From the NCBI GenBank assembly GCA_964445305.1, contig CAYUKK010000141.1, positions 1 through 6,965 of the forward strand: a DNA stretch of 6,965 nt. The letters run 5' to 3'. Made by a program: the position numbers and the translations under genes. Positions 1 through 5,259 of this stretch are shown here, in pieces. How positions within the stretch are numbered: the first letter of the stretch is position 1; every line of letters begins with the position of its first letter. This stretch comes from CAYUKK01 sp964445305 (GTDB lineage: Bacteria; Acidobacteriota; Aminicenantia; Aminicenantales; UBA8522). The notes beneath the pieces were generated by a model. That model was not told the DNA's origin. It saw only the letters and a list, made by a program, of their open reading frames with translations, and made no database searches.

Positions 1-236
1 AAGGCGGACCGCTCAAGCCCTTGAAGCTTGAGGGCCAGACGGTTCTCCAGAGCAGCGAATTCTTTCCTGATCGCGCTGGCCTGTTGCCTTAAGGAATGGA
101 GGCTTTTTTCATAATAGTTGCCGGCGACCAAGGCAGGCAGGAAGAAGGAAAGGACATAGCAAAGAAGGGAGAGACAAGCCCCAACCGAGAAGCCAAGGAG
201 GAGCCTGTGCCGGCCAAGGGGACATTTGGGGGTCAT
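1..236 (-). CDS. Membrane-anchored coiled-coil protein, N-terminal fragment (runs off left edge)
   Basis: This is the first 78 codons of a minus-strand gene that continues past position 1. The start is the ATG at 236-234, which overlaps the TGA of the upstream gene (235-233) in an ATGA arrangement, so translation is probably coupled. After a short basic N-terminus (MTPKCPLGRHR), residues ~12-38 form one hydrophobic helix (LLLGFSVGACLSLL and onward). This is a transmembrane anchor or uncleaved signal. Residues ~42-78 are a charged amphipathic stretch (for example RQQASAIRKEFAALENRL), which looks like a coiled coil. This layout is common at the N-terminus of sensor histidine kinases, methyl-accepting proteins and other inner-membrane proteins, but no diagnostic domain lies inside the window, so no function is assigned. 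The overlap suggests it works with, or is expressed together with, the exported protein encoded just upstream. Confidence 0.6.
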   Translation of the reverse strand, partial: MTPKCPLGRHRLLLGFSVGACLSLLCYVLSFFLPALVAGNYYEKSLHSLRQQASAIRKEFAALENRLALKLQGLERSA

Positions 237-661
237 AAAAGTTTCTGGGCTTTGAGTTCGGCGATTCGCCAGTTCAAACCGGGCGGATGGCTATCCGCAG
301 TCAAATAAAAGAAGATAAGGAAAACGTATTGATCGTTGTTCCGGTTGTTCTTGAAGGACCAGCGGGATTTGAAGATGGAGTTTTTCCCCCTCGTCAAGGG
401 GATGGATTCCTTGTCGATAAAGAATTCGAAAGTCGTGTAGGTGGAAAAAATTCTTCGGAAGAGGAAATAAGCTTGATCTGCCGAGACGTGGTCAGAGAAG
501 GAAAGGGGTTCAGGGAGGGAGATGTAGAGGCGCTGCTGCGAAGTCAAGAGGGGATGGAGAAGTCTGGCATCATTTTGGAAAAAAGCACGTTCGATGTCCT
601 TGATGGTTTGAGAAAAGAAAGCCAGACTGAGAAGCAATGGAAGGATAGCGACCTGGGCCAT
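233..661 (-). CDS. Small exported protein, DUF4783/NTF2-like (tentative)
   Basis: A 142-aa protein. Residues 1-18 (MAQVAILPLLLSLAFFSQ) look like a short signal peptide, although the positive charge normally seen at the extreme N-terminus is missing. The rest has an alpha+beta pattern: a helix with an 'IKDIERAFFQNDARLLHPLL' type sequence (20-39), a middle segment with SADQAYFLFRRIF (60-72), then beta strands with SRWSFKN (99-105), QYVFLIFFYL (111-120) and a closing WRIAELKAQK (131-140). This order is reminiscent of NTF2-like DUF4783 proteins, where an initial helix reads like 'I..A...gd...l...f'. The match is from memory and weak, so the function is unknown. No Shine-Dalgarno sequence precedes the ATG; a promoter-like element ends just before it, so the mRNA may be leaderless. 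The gene overlaps the next minus-strand gene by four bases. The frame open on the opposite strand is considered a shadow. Confidence 0.6.
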   Translation of the reverse strand: MAQVAILPLLLSLAFFSQTIKDIERAFFQNDARLLHPLLTSQQRLYISLPEPLSFSDHVSADQAYFLFRRIFSTYTTFEFFIDKESIPLTRGKNSIFKSRWSFKNNRNNDQYVFLIFFYLTADSHPPGLNWRIAELKAQKLL

Positions 662-668
662 TAATTCA

Positions 669-698
669 ATATTAGCACAGGTTTTTTTGAGAGGGCAA
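669..698 (-). promoter_or_regulatory. Putative sigma70 promoter for the 661-to-1 operon
   Basis: Read on the minus strand, a TTGCCC (-35, 698-693) lies 18 bases before TAATAT (-10, 674-669), which is preceded by TGC (extended -10). The predicted transcription start falls at about 661-663, essentially on the ATG at 661. This agrees with the absence of a Shine-Dalgarno sequence and would make the transcript leaderless. Both hexamers match consensus at four of six positions, so this is a moderate prediction. Confidence 0.4.
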
Positions 699-783
699 GA
701 AGCCCGTCTAGCCTTTCGGCTTTAACGGAGATAACCTAGGGAAAAGAGGAGATTTTTCCAGAATTCTCGGCTGGCAGCCAGGT

Positions 784-1032
784 TTAGCCTTCTTTTTTCT
801 CTTCTTCTTTTTTCTCTTCGGCTTTGGCTTCTTCTTCGAGTTTCTTTGTTCTGATAGCGTCCTTGATGCTGCTGATGCCGGCGATCAGAGCGATCAAGCC
901 ACCAAAAAAGAGGATAGGCGGGATGCAGCCGAAAACGAGTTCATAGAATTCTCGCCACCAGACAAAAATCACCAGCACGATGCCGCCGGCCATGGCGATA
1001 AGACCACCGACGATCGCCAGGTACTTTCCCAT
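784..1032 (-). CDS. Small two-helix membrane protein with Lys/Glu-rich C-terminal tail
   Basis: An 82-aa integral membrane protein. Residues 4-27 (YLAIVGGLIAMAGGIVLVIF) and ~33-55 (VFGCIPPILFFGGLIALIAG) are two hydrophobic helices, separated by a short polar turn with WWREFYE. Residues 57-82 form a highly charged helix rich in Lys and Glu (for example KLEEEAKAEEKKEEEKKEG). The start is the ATG at 1032: it is preceded by AGGAGGTG at 1045-1038, a near-perfect Shine-Dalgarno at ideal spacing, and the predicted transcription start (~1059) lies downstream of the more distal in-frame ATG at 1167. The sequence matches no named family I recognise; it has the general look of small bacterial membrane proteins that act as scaffolds or membrane stress factors, but that is only a resemblance. 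A strong promoter and strong ribosome binding site point to high expression. It stands alone as a transcription unit. Confidence 0.8.
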   Translation of the reverse strand: MGKYLAIVGGLIAMAGGIVLVIFVWWREFYELVFGCIPPILFFGGLIALIAGISSIKDAIRTKKLEEEAKAEEKKEEEKKEG

Positions 1033-1037
1033 AAGCA

Positions 1038-1045
1038 CACCTCCT
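1038..1045 (-). promoter_or_regulatory. Strong Shine-Dalgarno deciding the 1032 start
   Basis: AGGAGGTG on the minus strand, five bases before the ATG at 1032. It is complementary to the 3' end of 16S rRNA over eight bases and rules in favour of the 82-aa product rather than the 127-aa frame beginning at 1167. Confidence 0.85.
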
Positions 1046-1065
1046 CTTTTAATTTGTCGAGGCGC

Positions 1066-1094
1066 ATTATAGCAAAATTCAGATGGCCTCGCAA
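1066..1094 (-). promoter_or_regulatory. Strong sigma70 promoter with extended -10 for the small membrane protein
   Basis: On the minus strand, TTGCGA (-35, 1094-1089) is followed after exactly 17 bases by a perfect TATAAT (-10, 1071-1066), itself preceded by TGC (extended -10). Immediately upstream of the -35 lies an A7 tract followed by TTATT (about 1104-1093), resembling an UP element. The start of transcription would be near 1059, giving a ~27-base leader that contains only the Shine-Dalgarno. Confidence 0.8.
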
Positions 1095-1104
1095 TAATTT
1101 TTTT

Positions 1105-1125
1105 ATGAAAGCAAGCATCTTTCAT
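1105..1125. repeat. Perfect 7-bp inverted repeat upstream of the 1066-1094 promoter
   Basis: ATGAAAG at 1105-1111 is mirrored by CTTTCAT at 1119-1125 around a seven-base spacer. It lies just upstream of the A-tract and -35 of the minus-strand promoter. In the minus direction it is followed by A rather than T residues, so it does not look like an intrinsic terminator; an operator or activator site is the more natural reading. Confidence 0.45.
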
Positions 1126-1133
1126 TCTGTGAT

Positions 1134-1171
1134 GAGGATGGGTCCTGCCAGGCGTATCCCCATCCATCCTC
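1134..1171. repeat. Inverted repeat GAGGATGG / CCATCCTC in the divergent region
   Basis: An 8-bp perfect inverted repeat has arms at 1134-1141 and 1164-1171. An alternative register (GGATGGG 1136-1142 with CCCATCC 1159-1165) is also possible. It lies mid-way between the two divergent promoters. No T-tract follows, so a terminator is unlikely. The rest of the 254-bp intergenic region (1033-1286) holds only the promoters and motifs listed separately. Confidence 0.3.
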
Positions 1172-1236
1172 CCGTCACCACCTCTCCATCAGAGTTTTAT
1201 TATGGTCACGCGGAAAAACATGCTTCCTTCATGAAA

Positions 1237-1265
1237 TAGACTGAAGTTAGTACTTTGGGTAGAAT
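1237..1265 (+). promoter_or_regulatory. Putative sigma70 promoter for the M14 hydrolase / HAD pair
   Basis: TAGACT (-35, 1237-1242; four of six matches) is followed after 17 bases by TAGAAT (-10, 1260-1265; five of six matches). Transcription would begin near 1272, about 15 bases before the ATG at 1287, just upstream of the Shine-Dalgarno AAAGGAG (1275-1281). An 8-bp palindrome TTCATGAA (1228-1235) abuts the -35. Confidence 0.5.
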
Positions 1266-1286
1266 AATTTAGCGAAAGGAGAGACC

Positions 1287-2408
1287 ATGCCCATTTTAAA
1301 GCCAACGGCAAGGATAGTTTTATGGCTTGCCTGTCTTTCCTTCCTGACCGCCGAGGGGCAAGAAGAAAAAATTCCCGGGCCGTTCTTTGTTGGCGGGATC
1401 GGAGTTGAAGCGGGCAAGTCAGCCTCCGGGTACCTCAAAGTTCCGGAGAAGGATGGTGTCGGAACGAGTATCCCGGTCACACTCATCCACGGAGCCAAGG
1501 AAGGAAAATGCTTGGCCTTTGTTGCCGGAGTTCATGGATATGAATATCCGCCCATCCTGGCTCTCTATCGCCTCAAGGAAATGGTCAATCCCCAGCAGCT
1601 GGCGGGAAAGCTTATTCTCGTTCACATCGCCAACTTACCCGCTTTCCAAAAAAGGACCATCTATTACAATCCCTTCGACTGGAAAAACCTCAACCGTGTT
1701 TTTCCCGGGCATCCGGAAGGGACACTTTGTCAGCGGATTGCCCATGTCCTGACCGAAGAGGTCATCAAGAAATGCGATGCCCTCGTTGACCTCCACTGCG
1801 GCGACGGCAACGAGGCCCTCATTCCTTACACTTACTGGATGACATCAGAGAACGAGGACCTCAATGAAATGACTCGACAGATGGCCCTTGCTTTTGGCAT
1901 CAGCCCGATCATCATCGACGATACACGCTCCAAAGATTTGGCCGATGCCCGATACTTGGGCAACACAGCCATTCTCCTGGGCAAGCCGGCCATCACGACA
2001 GAATCTGGATATCTGGGCAAAACCGATGAGGCGTCCGTTCGCCGCAACCTGACCGGTGTCCTCAACATCATGAAGCTTTTCGGCCTTCTCGAGGGAAAAC
2101 CCGATTTTTTGGGCGAACCCGTCTGGATCGACCGCTATGAAGTGGTCTATTCCAAAACAGATGGTCTCTTTTTCCCTCGCTTCGACAGAGGGGCCTATGT
2201 CCAAAGGGGACAGGTCATCGGTATCACGACTGATTATCTTGGCAATGTCAAGGAAGAGCTTCGCTCGCCCTTCAGCGGGTTGATTCTCTACATCATCCAC
2301 ACCCCGCCGACGAGTGTGGGTGAGCCGCTCTTCGAAGTGGGTAGAATCAGGATGGAAGAGGAGGCCCATCGCTCCTCTCCTCCATTTCCAATCGCGAGGC
2401 AGCCTTGA
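1287..2408 (+). CDS. Exported M14-type zinc hydrolase, succinylglutamate desuccinylase/aspartoacylase family
   Basis: A 373-aa predicted zinc-dependent amidase/carboxypeptidase. Residues 1-25 look like a Sec signal peptide (basic KPTAR, then IVLWLACLSFLTA), so it probably acts in the periplasm or outside the cell; the Cys16 context (WLAC) is a poor lipobox. The zinc site is visible as HGYE (H83, E86) in 'AGVHGYEYPP' and the third ligand in VDLH (H170). NLNRVFPG (135-141) corresponds to the conserved Asn-Arg substrate-binding segment of AstE/aspartoacylase proteins, and E239 in ITTESGY is the likely catalytic glutamate. Residues ~285-353 form a beta-rich C-terminal domain (GLFFPRFDRGAYVQRGQVIG, then SPFSGLILYI), resembling the barrel-sandwich domain found in this family. 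Cytoplasmic AstE and AspA lack a signal peptide, so the substrate is probably an exogenous acylated amino acid or peptide; it cannot be told from sequence. The start is supported by AAAGGAG five bases upstream. The HAD gene follows with a four-base overlap. Confidence 0.85.
   Translation: MPILKPTARIVLWLACLSFLTAEGQEEKIPGPFFVGGIGVEAGKSASGYLKVPEKDGVGTSIPVTLIHGAKEGKCLAFVAGVHGYEYPPILALYRLKEMVNPQQLAGKLILVHIANLPAFQKRTIYYNPFDWKNLNRVFPGHPEGTLCQRIAHVLTEEVIKKCDALVDLHCGDGNEALIPYTYWMTSENEDLNEMTRQMALAFGISPIIIDDTRSKDLADARYLGNTAILLGKPAITTESGYLGKTDEASVRRNLTGVLNIMKLFGLLEGKPDFLGEPVWIDRYEVVYSKTDGLFFPRFDRGAYVQRGQVIGITTDYLGNVKEELRSPFSGLILYIIHTPPTSVGEPLFEVGRIRMEEEAHRSSPPFPIARQP
2396..2407 (+). promoter_or_regulatory. 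GAGG ribosome site and TTG start of the HAD gene
   Basis: GAGG (2396-2399) lies five bases before a TTG (2405-2407) whose last two bases are the first two of the upstream TGA stop (2406-2408). No ATG or GTG occurs in this frame between the TAG at 2342-2344 and the HAD motif I, which begins only about six codons after the TTG. This makes TTG the most plausible start and suggests translational coupling. Confidence 0.65.
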
Positions 2409-3070
2409 AGGATATCCGAGCCGTAATTTTTGACCTCGATGGGACAGTGGTCGATGCCCCTTACGATTGGAGGGAAATCCGGAATCAAATGGGTGTCTCC
2501 GGCCTACCTATCCTGAGTTACCTCGAGGGGCTTGAGGAGCCGGCCAAGTCTCGCCAGATGCGCCTGCTCGATAAGTTCGAGAAAGAAGCAACGAAGAAGG
2601 CCAAACTCAAGCCCGGAATGAAAAAATTCCATCTTTTCTTGAAAAAGCAGGGTCTTCAGATAGCCCTGGTGACAAACAATTCACGACCGAATGTTGAATT
2701 TCTGCGCCGCAAGTTTGGGCTTCGATTCGACGCGGTGCTGACGAGGGAAAGTGGCCTGTGGAAGCCTTCGGGGGCTCCCTTTCGGGAGGTCATGGCCCAG
2801 CTCGGAGTTCAGCCGGAGCAATGTGCGGTCATCGGGGATTCCCTTTATGACCTCAAAGCGGGTCAGGAGGCCGGAATTAAAAACATCTTCATCCTCTGGG
2901 AGAGAAAGGGAGTAAGCGCTCCTGAGGGAGCCGAAATTTTCTCTTCTGTCAGCGCGCTTCAGAGGAGATTCGTCGAACTGCTCGGCGTCAAAAAACCTAA
3001 GGTGCTTGCTCGAGCAGGCCAACCGAAAAAGAGGAGCCGAGTTCCCAGGGAGGAAGAGAAAAGGAGCTGA
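2405..3070 (+). CDS. HAD-superfamily phosphatase (phosphoglycolate phosphatase-like)
   Basis: A 221-aa cytoplasmic hydrolase of the haloacid dehalogenase superfamily. All four catalytic motifs are present: motif I VIFDLDGTVVD (nucleophile D10, acid/base D12), motif II ALVTNN (T90), motif III K120 in GLWKPSG, and motif IV GDSLYD (D145, D149). Residues ~17-75 would form a small helical C1 cap, as in the Gph/beta-phosphoglucomutase subgroup; the cap gives specificity and is not diagnostic here. Known relatives dephosphorylate phosphoglycolate, sugar phosphates or nucleotides. The last ~25 residues (KKPKVLARAGQPKKRSR and onward) are an unusually basic, probably disordered tail beyond the normal HAD fold. 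The gene overlaps the M14 hydrolase by four bases and lies 117 bp before the nucleotidyltransferase, which has its own promoter. A role in sugar-phosphate turnover beside the kinase is possible but unproven. Confidence 0.88.
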   Translation: MKDIRAVIFDLDGTVVDAPYDWREIRNQMGVSGLPILSYLEGLEEPAKSRQMRLLDKFEKEATKKAKLKPGMKKFHLFLKKQGLQIALVTNNSRPNVEFLRRKFGLRFDAVLTRESGLWKPSGAPFREVMAQLGVQPEQCAVIGDSLYDLKAGQEAGIKNIFILWERKGVSAPEGAEIFSSVSALQRRFVELLGVKKPKVLARAGQPKKRSRVPREEEKRS

Positions 3071-3127
3071 TAAGGCCGCACCATCTGAGCCGATAATGTT
3101 TTGCTACTTCTCAACTCTGATGGCTTC

Positions 3128-3156
3128 TTTACTCGTTTTATCGCGTATGCTATAAA
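3128..3156 (+). promoter_or_regulatory. Sigma70 promoter with extended -10 for the nucleotidyltransferase-nahK operon
   Basis: TTTACT (-35, 3128-3133) and TATAAA (-10, 3151-3156) are separated by 17 bases, and TGC directly precedes the -10. Transcription would start near 3163, about 25 bases before the ATG at 3188. The arrangement TGC-TATAA is the same as in the promoter at 1066-1094. Confidence 0.7.
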
Positions 3157-3157
3157 A
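3136..3157. promoter_or_regulatory. Candidate operator: 22-bp imperfect palindrome over the -10
   Basis: TTTTAT (3136-3141) is mirrored by ATAAAA (3152-3157), and within the 10-base centre three further pairs match (G3143-C3150, C3144-G3149, T3146-A3147), so 9 of 11 positions are symmetric. It spans the spacer and -10 of the operon promoter, where a repressor would block polymerase. The binding protein is unknown; regulators of amino-sugar operons in the LacI, GntR or ROK families would be plausible. Confidence 0.4.
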
Positions 3158-3176
3158 GGGCCTTCCAAGAGACGAA

Positions 3177-3182
3177 AAGGAG
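3177..3182 (+). promoter_or_regulatory. Shine-Dalgarno AAGGAG deciding the 3188 start
   Basis: AAGGAG lies five bases before the ATG at 3188. The same frame is open further upstream to a TTG at 3101, but that extension covers the promoter itself and encodes no family-like sequence, so 3188 is the start. Confidence 0.85.
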
Positions 3183-3187
3183 AAGGA

Positions 3188-4108
3188 ATGAGCGAGGCGA
3201 CCCTGCTCGTCCTGGCGGCCGGCCTGGGCCAGCGGTATGGGGGGCTCAAGCAGCTTGATCCTGTGGGTCCGGCGGGTGAGACCTTGCTCGATTATTCTCT
3301 TTATGATGCCTGCCGGGCCGGCTTTAGCCGGGCTGTATTTGTCATCCGTCGGGAAATGGAGGCTGCTTTTTGGGACACTGTCGGTGATTACTGGGAAAAA
3401 CGGTTAGCCGTCCAGGTTGTTTTTCAGGAGATCAAGGCCGCCCTGCCACCCTCGTTTCGAATCCCTTCCGAGCGTGAAAAGCCGTGGGGAACTGCTCATG
3501 CGGTGCTCGTCTGCCAGGATGTTGTTACCACTCCCTTTTCCGTGATCAACGCTGACGACTTTTATGGGCCCTCAGCTTACCAAGCTGTATATGCCTGGCT
3601 TCAGAAAGGAGCAAAACTTTCGGGCGACCAGGAAGAATATTGTTTCGTCGGCTATAGCCTCGCCGGCACTCTCTCTGAATTTGGAGCTGTTTCCCGAGCC
3701 GTTTGTTCTCTGGATGAGATGGGAATCCTGAAGGGCATCGAGGAAATGGTCAGCATCGAAAAACAGGGCCAAGTGATTCGAGCCCGTCGGGGGAAGGGAG
3801 AATGGATCTCCATGACAGGGGAAGAGATTGTCTCCCTTAACCTGTGGGGATTCGGCCCATCCGTTTTTTCGCTTCTCGCCGAGCATTTCTCTCTCTTCCT
3901 CGAGCAATCAGGACAGGACCCGACGGCCGAGTTTTTTTTGCCCTCAGCCATCAATGATTTCATCCAGCGGGGGCAGGCGCGCGTCCACTATCTTCCGGCG
4001 CGGGAGAACTGGTTTGGGGTCACGTATCCCTCAGACTTGGCTCTGGCCCGCGCCCGGATCAAAGAGCTCATCGCTCGCGGCCTCTATCCCGAAAATATCA
4101 GACCATGA
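3188..4108 (+). CDS. Sugar-1-phosphate nucleotidyltransferase, probably HexNAc-1-P uridylyltransferase
   Basis: A 306-aa cytoplasmic enzyme of the NTP-transferase (GT-A-like Rossmann) superfamily. The N-terminal nucleotide-binding loop reads LVLAAGLGQRYGGLKQL (7-23), a variant of the usual LAAGxGxR...PK signature in which KQ stands where PK is expected. PWGTAHAV (99-106) matches the base-recognition loop, and NADDFYG (121-127) supplies the metal-binding aspartates. SLNLWGF (216-222) and ENWFGVTYPSD (273-283) look like sugar/phosphate-site segments. There is no left-handed beta-helix, so this is not a full GlmU. The family joins an NTP and a sugar 1-phosphate to give an NDP-sugar and pyrophosphate. 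Its stop codon overlaps the start of nahK (ATGA), whose product is HexNAc 1-phosphate; from this I infer that the substrate is GlcNAc-1-P or GalNAc-1-P with UTP. Glucose-1-P or another sugar remains possible. Confidence 0.8.
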   Translation: MSEATLLVLAAGLGQRYGGLKQLDPVGPAGETLLDYSLYDACRAGFSRAVFVIRREMEAAFWDTVGDYWEKRLAVQVVFQEIKAALPPSFRIPSEREKPWGTAHAVLVCQDVVTTPFSVINADDFYGPSAYQAVYAWLQKGAKLSGDQEEYCFVGYSLAGTLSEFGAVSRAVCSLDEMGILKGIEEMVSIEKQGQVIRARRGKGEWISMTGEEIVSLNLWGFGPSVFSLLAEHFSLFLEQSGQDPTAEFFLPSAINDFIQRGQARVHYLPARENWFGVTYPSDLALARARIKELIARGLYPENIRP

Positions 4109-5229
4109 GGATGGAAGACATCAAACCCGCTGACCTGGCTGGAATTTTCTGCGAATTTGCCATAGACGGCGAGTTTGCCCAAAGCCATTATCTCAAGGTC
4201 GGGCATATCAACGATACATTCTTGGTTGAAGCGGAGGGCAAGGGAGGGAGAGAACAGTTTATTTTCCAGCGCATCAATCATTTTGTTTTTTCCGAGCCTG
4301 AAAAATTAATGGACAATTTTCAGAAGATCACCCGGCATCTTCGGTCCAAGCTTGAGCAAATACCCGGGCACGACCCCGACAGGGAAACCCTCAACCTTAT
4401 TCCTTCGCGCTCGGGTCGCTGGTTTCATCGGACACAGGGGGGAGAATACTGGCGCGCTTATCGCTTTGTCGGGAACGCCCATATCCTCAACGTCGCCAGT
4501 CAACCCGAGCAGGCCTTCGAGGCTGGGCGGGCCTTTGGCTGTTTCCAGAGATTGCTGGCTGATTTGCCGGCCGACTCTCTCCATGAGACTATTCCCTTTT
4601 TTCACCACACCCCTCGCCGGCTGGCCCGGTTCAAAGAAACGCTGGCGGCTGATCCTTGCCGCCGGGCCGCTCTGGCAGAGGATGCCATTGCTTTTGTCCT
4701 TGAGCGCGCCGACACGGTCTCGGTCGTCACCGACGGGCTTGAATGCGGTCGCCTGCCCCTCCGGGTCACCCACAACGACACCAAGATCAATAACGTCCTT
4801 TTTGATGACCAGACGGGCAAGGCCATCTGCGTGATCGATTTGGACACGACCATGCCCGGCTCTGCCCTGTACGATTTTGGGGATATGGTCAGGACAACGA
4901 CATGCCGGGCCGAGGAGGATGAGACCGACTTGTCTCGGGTCAAGATAGAAATGGACCTTTTTTCTTCCCTGGCCGAGGGTTATCTCCACGAGGCAGGAGA
5001 ATTTCTCACGGCCGCAGAGGTCGACCTTCTCGCTTTTTCTGGAAGATTGATTACCTTCACCATCGGCCTCCGCTTCCTCACTGACTTTCTCGCCGGCGAT
5101 GTCTACTTCCGGACGAGCCGGACCGGTCACAACTTAGACAGGGCCCGAGCCCAGTTCGCCTTGGTCAAGTCCATGGAGGAGAGGGCTGGAGAAATGGAGG
5201 AGTGCGTCCGCTCGTTGAGCCGTAAATAG
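4105..5229 (+). CDS. nahK: N-acetylhexosamine 1-kinase (NahK family phosphotransferase)
   Basis: A 374-aa cytoplasmic kinase with the aminoglycoside-phosphotransferase fold. NahK phosphorylates GlcNAc or GalNAc at C1 using ATP. The glycine-rich nucleotide loop is KVGHINDTFLV (31-41), followed by FIFQRIN (53-58), a hallmark of the NahK group. The catalytic loop VTHNDTKINNVLFD (221-234) contains the Brenner-type H-N-D...N pattern (D225, N230), and VIDLDTTMPGSALYDFGD (243-260) holds the metal-binding aspartates. The length is close to Bifidobacterium longum NahK (~360 aa). Homologues have at times been labelled mucin-desulfating proteins in databases; the motifs here are kinase motifs. The gene overlaps the nucleotidyltransferase by four bases (ATGA), indicating one transcript and coupled translation; an alternative ATG at 4111 is two codons in. 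Unlike the bifidobacterial cluster, no lacto-N-biose phosphorylase gene is visible nearby. A GH20 gene faces it 30 bp downstream. Confidence 0.9.
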   Translation: MRMEDIKPADLAGIFCEFAIDGEFAQSHYLKVGHINDTFLVEAEGKGGREQFIFQRINHFVFSEPEKLMDNFQKITRHLRSKLEQIPGHDPDRETLNLIPSRSGRWFHRTQGGEYWRAYRFVGNAHILNVASQPEQAFEAGRAFGCFQRLLADLPADSLHETIPFFHHTPRRLARFKETLAADPCRRAALAEDAIAFVLERADTVSVVTDGLECGRLPLRVTHNDTKINNVLFDDQTGKAICVIDLDTTMPGSALYDFGDMVRTTTCRAEEDETDLSRVKIEMDLFSSLAEGYLHEAGEFLTAAEVDLLAFSGRLITFTIGLRFLTDFLAGDVYFRTSRTGHNLDRARAQFALVKSMEERAGEMEECVRSLSRK

Positions 5230-5259
5230 GGGCAGGTCTTCCGCTTCCCTTGTTTTCAT

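Noticed and set aside
287..664. Open plus-strand frame of 125 codons
   Set aside because: It lies opposite the 233-661 gene, lacks a ribosome site and has a low-complexity, family-free translation; the minus-strand protein has a signal peptide and a folded-protein pattern.
710..721. AGCC-GAAA-GGCT hairpin (minus strand) as a terminator of the small membrane protein gene
   Set aside because: Only a 4-bp stem and no T-tract follows on the minus strand; nothing else in 662-783 looks like a terminator.
1033..1167. N-terminal extension of the small membrane protein to the ATG at 1167
   Set aside because: It would cover the promoter at 1066-1094 and the strong Shine-Dalgarno at 1038-1045, and adds a non-hydrophobic stretch with no conserved look.
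3081..3123. CCATCTGAG / CTCTGATGG near-inverted repeat after the HAD gene as a terminator
   Set aside because: It has a central mismatch and a 25-base loop, and only a scattered T-rich stretch follows; too weak to call.
3101..3187. N-terminal extension of the nucleotidyltransferase from a TTG at 3101
   Set aside because: It runs through the -35/-10 promoter elements; the ATG at 3188 has AAGGAG at proper spacing and begins right before the nucleotide-binding loop.
4306..5130. Minus-strand open frame of 274 codons
   Set aside because: It is antisense to the NahK kinase, whose catalytic motifs are clear; no ribosome site or recognisable domain.
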